This document shows, piece by piece, positions 58,616 through 64,000 of a stretch of 64,000 nt of DNA. The translations under genes were made by a program, and so were the position numbers. The number at the start of each line of letters is the position of its first letter. The stretch's first letter is position 1. The notes under the pieces are model-generated. The model was not told the origin of the DNA. It did not search any database and was given only the letters and a program-made list of their open reading frames with translations. This DNA is from Panaeolus papilionaceus (Eukaryota; Basidiomycota; Agaricomycetes; Agaricales): NCBI GenBank assembly GCA_015501605.1, contig JADNRZ010000008.1, forward strand, positions 62,001 through 126,000, written 5' to 3'.

Positions 58616-60311
58616 ATGTCACAGTCAGAGCCATTATCTTCTCAGCCTAGTGCTGCTTTACCAGAAGGCACTTTGGGAACCACCTCACAACCTTCTGGCA
58701 CCATTGACCACTCTAACGACAGTCCGCCCCCTACCTCAAAGTCCAATGGTCAATTATCATCAACAGGTTGTTAAATTAATCATATCTCGAGTCGTTTTCA
58801 TTAATATTTATTTTCTTTCTTTTTCATAATATCTTATGTTAGAAACCAACGAAAAGTCAGACGCGTCGCCACCTTCTGTCTCTATCAAACCTTTGTCCAC
58901 CTCAAACGGCACAGCTCCATCTTCTCCTACAATTGCTAATGGTTCTAATACTTCCCGGAAGCAAAAGTCAACTAACCAGCAATCACCTTCGTTCATGTCA
59001 AAACTTTTGGGAATATTGGTCCCCTGCATAAAGTCTTCTGAAAAAAACCACCCGGTTGAAGAAGACCCCGTCGTTCGTTCTCCTTCAGTGGACAAATCCA
59101 CTTCTCAGAATATTCAGACAGAGAAACAGGCTCATAAAGAGGCCCCAAAGGTTGAACCGGAATCCCCATCAAAGAATGACGAAAAACCTCTTGTAGCTTC
59201 GACAACTCTGGAAACACCTCCCACTCTACCGTCTGTTCCCGTCATCGCAGACCCTACACCACCAACACCTCTCGCCCCATCTACCTCAGAAGAGGACCCC
59301 ACAGCCGGCTTGACTTCAAGAGACGTTCAGGTTCCTGGTTCATCTGTCGAACAGCCACCAACCGATGAGAAGACTGCTTCAGCCGCCCCAACGACGCCCC
59401 ATAACGACAGCGATTCAGAAGGAAACTACACGGACGATGAAGAAGAGGACGAGCAAGACGAAGAAGATAGATTAATCTTGAATGGTGGGATAGGAATTCC
59501 CATAGGACCCGTATGTTAATTCCACATAGTACATTTGAATTGTGGCCAACTCGTCATATGCGTTATAGGATGGTATCCCTAAACCATTGCTCCCTCCAAT
59601 ATCACCACAGCACGCAGGTCGTAAGTGTTTGGTGTTGGATCTCGACGAAACCTTGGTCCACAGTAGCTTCAAAGTAAGCTTTCGGTGTCATCATGACAGT
59701 TGATTTTTTGGACTTATCCTCTGCTTCCTAGTCCATATCTCAGGCGGATTACGTCGTACCAGTGGAAATTGAATATAACTGGCATAACGTTTATGTTATA
59801 AAACGACCTGGAGTTGACAACTTTTTGAAAAAGATGGGAGAAATTTACGAAGTTGTCGTTTTCACAGCCAGTCTCAGCAAGGTACGTCACCCACCCACCC
59901 ACACATGCTGTTAACACGAATGTCTCAATTTACATGTCATGCAGTACGCAGATCCCGTTCTAGACAAACTCGACGTGCATCAAGTTGTTTCTCATCGACT
60001 ATTCCGCGAGAGTTGCTATAATCATAAAGGAAACTATGTCAAGGTGAGGACGATGTGATAGATAACTTTACGCCACGTGTTAACGCTCCATCGCACGAGA
60101 TCAGGACTTGTCCCAGCTTGGTCGCCCCATTGCAGACACCATCATTCTCGACAACTCCCCAGCCTCCTACATTTTCCACCCCAACAATGCCGTTCCAGTG
60201 TCATCGTGGTTCAACGACCCCCACGACACCGAATTGACTGATCTGGTTCCCTTCCTTGCTGATTTGAGCGGAGTCGAGGATGTGAGGGGAATCTTGGATG
60301 GTGCACGATAA
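58616..60311 (+). CDS. Psr1/SCP-type HAD phosphatase (NIF domain), six exons, 459 aa
   Basis: This is a protein phosphatase of the FCP1/SCP family, nearest by layout to yeast Psr1/Psr2, which act in sodium and general stress responses. Exons are 58616-58766, 58843-59510, 59569-59673, 59732-59881, 59945-60043 and 60105-60311 (1,380 nt). The first 290 residues are Ser/Thr/Pro-rich with an acidic stretch ([15 protein letters not shown]). The C-terminal domain has [14 protein letters not shown], the DxDxT catalytic motif with the nucleophile Asp, then [33 protein letters not shown] and [16 protein letters not shown]. It ends with [20 protein letters not shown] hydrophobic segment, KLLGILVPC, near residue 110 could be a membrane or lipidation site, but the N-terminal Cys of yeast Psr1 is absent. 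Close relatives (Nem1, SCP) are alternatives. Confidence 0.88.
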
Positions 60312-60830
60312 ACTCTACTAGAGCGCCCCAGAGTGTCTCTGCTCGTTACTTTTGGTATACCCCTTGTGTTCCTCGTCACCTTCCTGGAATTTATACCACA
60401 TGGATTCTCGTCTTCGAAAATCCTGGCCCTCTTGAACCAAAATTAATTGATATCCACATCCGAATAACTCTTTTTCGCTCTCTCGCTCTCGCTCTTTTCT
60501 TCAACAGGGCTCACAGCTTTTTCATATGTTCACATTCAACCACAATATCTTTTCTTTTCCTCGTTAGGACTTATACGATACGCTTAGACCTTTGGGCCAC
60601 ACCCCACGCAATCCCTTGTTCATGACTATTTTCTCCCACATACCTCCTTGAGATTTTCGCCCCCTACGACTTATGATGATCATGTTTTTCACGGTTCAAA
60701 TTCATGTATTGACTTGAAATGCATGCGAGAGTAATCTCTGGTAAAAGTAAGACGGCTTCCGGACAATTGCCTACAAGAACAATATAGTTCAAACGAAACA
60801 GAACACCAGATCGTGCAAGAAAAGGTCCTT
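60312..60830. other. Convergent 3' region
   Basis: This is the 3' UTRs of the phosphatase gene and of the convergent gene ending at 60831. No ORF, RNA gene or repeat is recognised apart from a short CTCTCGCT repeat near 60478. Confidence 0.5.
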
Positions 60831-63284
60831 TTAAGCGCGACTGTCGTTGAGCCCAGCCCCGTTGGTGCAAACATCTTCATCCTCCCAAGGGCTGAATTTG
60901 ACTTTGGAAGGCTGAAGTCCACGGGAAAATCCTTCCAGCCATTCAGGAATTGCGCCGTCCACTCCTTCATGAAGAGGGGGAAGACCGAGGAATGACTTGG
61001 TAGTCGAGATCCCACCCAGACTGGGGAGTTTTTCAAGGTTGGCACTGGTTGATCCATGAAGCGCCATTTGAAATGCCCTTCTCTCTGCAGGGGAGGGAGC
61101 GAAAGCTTGAAGCAACAATTGATCAGTGGATGATCCCAAGATGTGCGGGCTGGGTCCGTTGGGGTTAAGAGCGTCGTAGGATGGCAAACCGAGATCCAAT
61201 GATTTGGCATTGCTGATGGTAACTGGCTTTGCAGACAGATTGAATTCCTTTGCATCTGGATTGAGTCCTTTGGCCTTTCGTTCGAGGGTGTTTCCGTTGG
61301 CAACTGAAGAGTGAGTGGGCTTGGCAGCGTCACTGACAAAGTTGTTGCCAATACTGGGAAGAGAGAAACTGGTATCCTGCGAACTAGGTATCAAACTTGT
61401 GTGCACTTCAGACCACTCTGGAGTAGGCCAAAACTCATCCGCATTCCAATGACCGGAAAACTCGTCATCCTGTAATTTGAAACCGCTCATATCGAGCTGA
61501 TGAAGATCCTGTTGATGAGGTTGAGGATGATCGATTATTTGCTCTGAAAGTCCATACAAGCCGTGGTGACGAAGTGAAGACGTAGGAGAGGGTTGCGTGC
61601 GCCCCTCCAAGGATGCAGGAGGGTGGCTTTCACTACGATCAAAGAATCCCGAATCAAAAACCCATGACTGAAGTTGAGGGACAACCGAAGGGCGACTTTG
61701 CCTCATGTCCTTGGACTTGTTCCGAAGAAGCTGAAGTTTCTGGCGCTCGGCAGCAAGCTTCTCCTCCAGTTCTCGGGATTGGCGGTTCAACGAAACAATG
61801 GCGTCTTCGGAGTCTTTGATTTCTTGTCGTTTGCATTCCAAAGCCCTAGTCAATTCTTGTCGTTCTTCCGAAGGTTCTTGGTGGCGCGAAAGCAATTCGC
61901 GATCCTCTGCAAGATTGTTTCGCAGAGTCGAAACTTCCTGCTCCAAGTGGCTTACTCTCTGCGAGGTGCGGTCCCGAGACGACTGAACGAATTTGAACTT
62001 CTTGTCGGCTTCCTTTTTGACACTCTCGGCGGCACGTTTCGAGTCCTCTAGGGTCTTTGTGCGAGATTTCAATTCCAGTTTAGAGGAGTCATCGAGTCGC
62101 TTCTTCTCCCTGTGATTGCTCAACTCGTGCTGAAGCATGGCATGAGATTGTGAAGAGGCTGAATGACATTCGGCAAGTTGGGAGCGGAGGTCGATGACAG
62201 AAGTCTTGGTAGAGTTAATTTGACGAAGGATATCTGCAACCATGGGTGACTGATCAAGGAGTCCACTAGAGATGGGTGATGACGACGTTGCAGGAATTGC
62301 ACGGGATATGGATGATGCTTGAATATCCTGTACATTCTGACAAAGAGGAGACAAATGCGACTGTGACTGAAGTGCGGGATCCCTTTCGATAATGAGCAAA
62401 GGTTTTTTCGAGTGCATAGGCAAGGAAGCCGATTTCGGAAGTGGTGGAGGTGAAGAGTTCCTCAACTGTGGAGTGTTACATTTTGGAGATGGTCGCTCGC
62501 GGTTCCTTAACCTGGGTATGGGGTGACGAGGTGGAAGATGTGCAGAACCATTAAGCTTCTTTGGTGCTAAAGGCAAAAAAAAAAAAAGAAAGAAAAAAAA
62601 AGTTGAAGTAAATAAGCGCACCCGGGGAAAGTTTAGGAACGCGTACCATTGCAATCTTGAGCCTGGGACATATCAAGCCTCTTCATGTTAAGAATACCAG
62701 ACGTCCAACTTTCCTCATCCTTTGACCTTGAAATAACATCCTGATACCAAGCTTCCAAAACGCCACCCCTCCACCACTTTCCAAAAGCGCCAATATACCA
62801 AGAATCTGAAATCATCCAATCGCGGTGTGTGTCTGGATCGGCAGCAAGCTGTGAGAGAGGTACCATTGCTGCGATGGTGAATATAGCAAAGCTATGAAAA
62901 ACGTGCTTTGGAGTACGAAGAGATATTGAAGCATGATTTACGAAATGAAAAGGAGGTGGATTGTCGATTTGAGATGGAAAACAACGAAAAGTTGGAGTGG
63001 CACTGGTGCGTTCATCTGAATTGTCGTCGAGACGACTGAGATGGTGACGAAAAGACTGTTCTGTGAGATAAGCTCTGAAAGAGTTCTCTGAAGGGTTTGT
63101 GAGATATGCTTTATATATATACATATTATTAGTGAATAAAATTAAGAAGAAATAAAAAAAACTTGCCCAAGACGAGAAATACGATTAAGAAAACGATAAG
63201 ACAAAACATTGACCTGAGATCTAGTTTTGCCAAAAGACTTGAATAAAGACCATCAGTCTTGAAAAGGCTTACACTCAAACTCAT
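60831..63284 (-). CDS. Membrane-anchored coiled-coil protein, unknown function (three exons, 771 aa)
   Basis: Exons are 63284-63167, 63108-62647 and 62566-60831 (2,316 nt). Near the start is a hydrophobic segment (MFCLIVFLIVFLVL, residues 25-38). It is followed by AYLTNPSENSFRAYLTEQSF and a second hydrophobic stretch (HVFHSFAIFTIAAMVPL). The middle 300 residues form a coiled coil with heptad-like Leu/Glu/Lys (VSHLEQEVSTLRNNLAEDRE). The rest is polar and probably disordered, with acidic and aromatic patches (DEFWPTPEWSEVH). The architecture suggests a membrane tether, but I do not recognise the family. Intron 1 uses a GC donor (TTGG|GCAAGT). A GT alternative would not preserve the frame. The start is the first ATG before the hydrophobic segment. 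Confidence 0.72.
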
Positions 63285-63421
63285 CCTTGATGATTGAAGG
63301 AAGAGAAAGAGAAATAAGACAGAAAAAAAAGAAAAAAAAGCCTCGAGGAGAAAGTGATTTGTGGTACAAGTCAAAAGGGTAACAACATATAAAAACATTC
63401 ATCAGCCATTACATTACGTAA

Positions 63422-64000
63422 TTAAATCCCATTCACTGACTCTAAAAGAATTCTAATTATCGTTTCAATATCTATCCAATTATTATTCAACTCTTGATCA
63501 ATACCAGCAGATATGACTTGTAATAATTGAGATTGAGATTGAGATTGGGACTGTGATTGTGTCCCAGATGTATCAGAATTGGGTGCAAGTACCCTCGTTG
63601 GTCCTTCAACAACTTGTCCTCGAGGTGATGGCGAAGGTGGTCGTGGCACTTTTCTTGGCAACGTTGGTCTTGCATGCGACAGACTTATGTTGGATGAATC
63701 CAACACGCTTTCCATCTTTTCAATATCCCATTTGGGACTCGTTGACCTCTTAATATCTTCTTCTTCATCTAATAAAATTATAAGTTTAGCATCTTTTATG
63801 TACAAAAAGTAATACCCACTTCCGTCTATCATGTTGATCATTTCCTTTGGGATCCATCGATAGTCCATATTGTTCATCAAGTCCTAAATCGAGGTTGAGA
63901 AAGGAGGATACATATGAAAAAAAAACGTTATGAATGGCACTCTACCTTCCAATTTTTAGCAACACCTGATAGACTTGTTCGTGCATCATCGTCCTCTACT
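63422..64000 (-). CDS. Unrecognised gene, 3' part (continues beyond the window)
   Basis: Exons visible are 64000-63946 (partial), 63883-63820 and 63768-63422. The frame continues across both introns (51 and 62 bp) to a stop at 63422. The visible end reads MNNMDYRWIPKEMINMIDG, then acidic EEEDIKRSTSP, a Pro/Arg/Ser-rich stretch, a Gln-Ser repeat (QSQSQSQSQSQ, near 63535) and a short hydrophobic helix at the C-terminus. The visible part is mostly low-complexity, so I cannot assign a family. Confidence 0.6.

Noticed and set aside
49102..64000. tRNA or other structured RNA genes in the host region
   Set aside because: I looked for tRNA-like A and B boxes by eye and saw none I could support. A dedicated scan would be needed to exclude them.

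Overview
This is a fungal nuclear window, most likely from an Agaricomycete (mushroom-forming basidiomycete). The support is short GT-AG introns of about 50-65 bp in the host genes, a 156-codon RPS18, and a transposon mix typical of that group: Tad-like LINEs, a chromodomain Ty3/gypsy family, a DIRS-like tyrosine-recombinase retroelement and a KDZ transposase relic.

Positions 1-48,800 are a nest of transposable elements. A Tad-like LINE on the minus strand (12-11129) has a 9-bp target duplication and sits inside an older LINE fragment. It is itself split by a 1-kb TIR element (2291-3302) and a 4.5-kb foldback (4967-9511). From 11.1 to 18.2 kb lie LINE fragments on both strands, a KDZ transposase relic with its right terminus (12820-13574), LINE B with a LINE A copy inside it, and a second TIR element (15867-16914). 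A third LINE A copy (18195-27105) lies inside an old LTR-element gag. That LINE carries a TIR element (18289-25340), which in turn carries a gypsy element (18295-24559). Each of these layers has a target duplication. A 7.7-kb foldback follows (27278-34981), whose loop holds further nested elements including a solo gypsy LTR. From 37 to 48.5 kb a decayed DIRS-like element is split by a short inverted-repeat element and by a second gypsy copy (40384-46649).

Positions 49,100-64,000 are ordinary gene-dense host sequence: eIF3c, a small membrane protein, a CLIP-170-type plus-end protein, ribosomal protein S18, a Psr1/SCP-type phosphatase, a membrane-anchored coiled-coil protein, and the 3' end of an unrecognised gene. 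Exon models were built by eye from reading frames and splice sites. Every complete model sums to a whole number of codons.

The most notable observation is a set of non-autonomous elements with related termini, exact 8-bp target duplications and subterminal arrays with an 11-bp period. The array word differs between elements (GTCGATCGAC-, TTGACTGTCAA-, CAGCTGAGCCT- and GGGACTCC-based) while the spacing stays constant. One array lies beside the KDZ transposase relic, which suggests a KDZ-mobilised group with a helically phased binding platform. Many differences between the two gypsy copies, and several disabling mutations elsewhere, are CpG to TpG/CpA changes.
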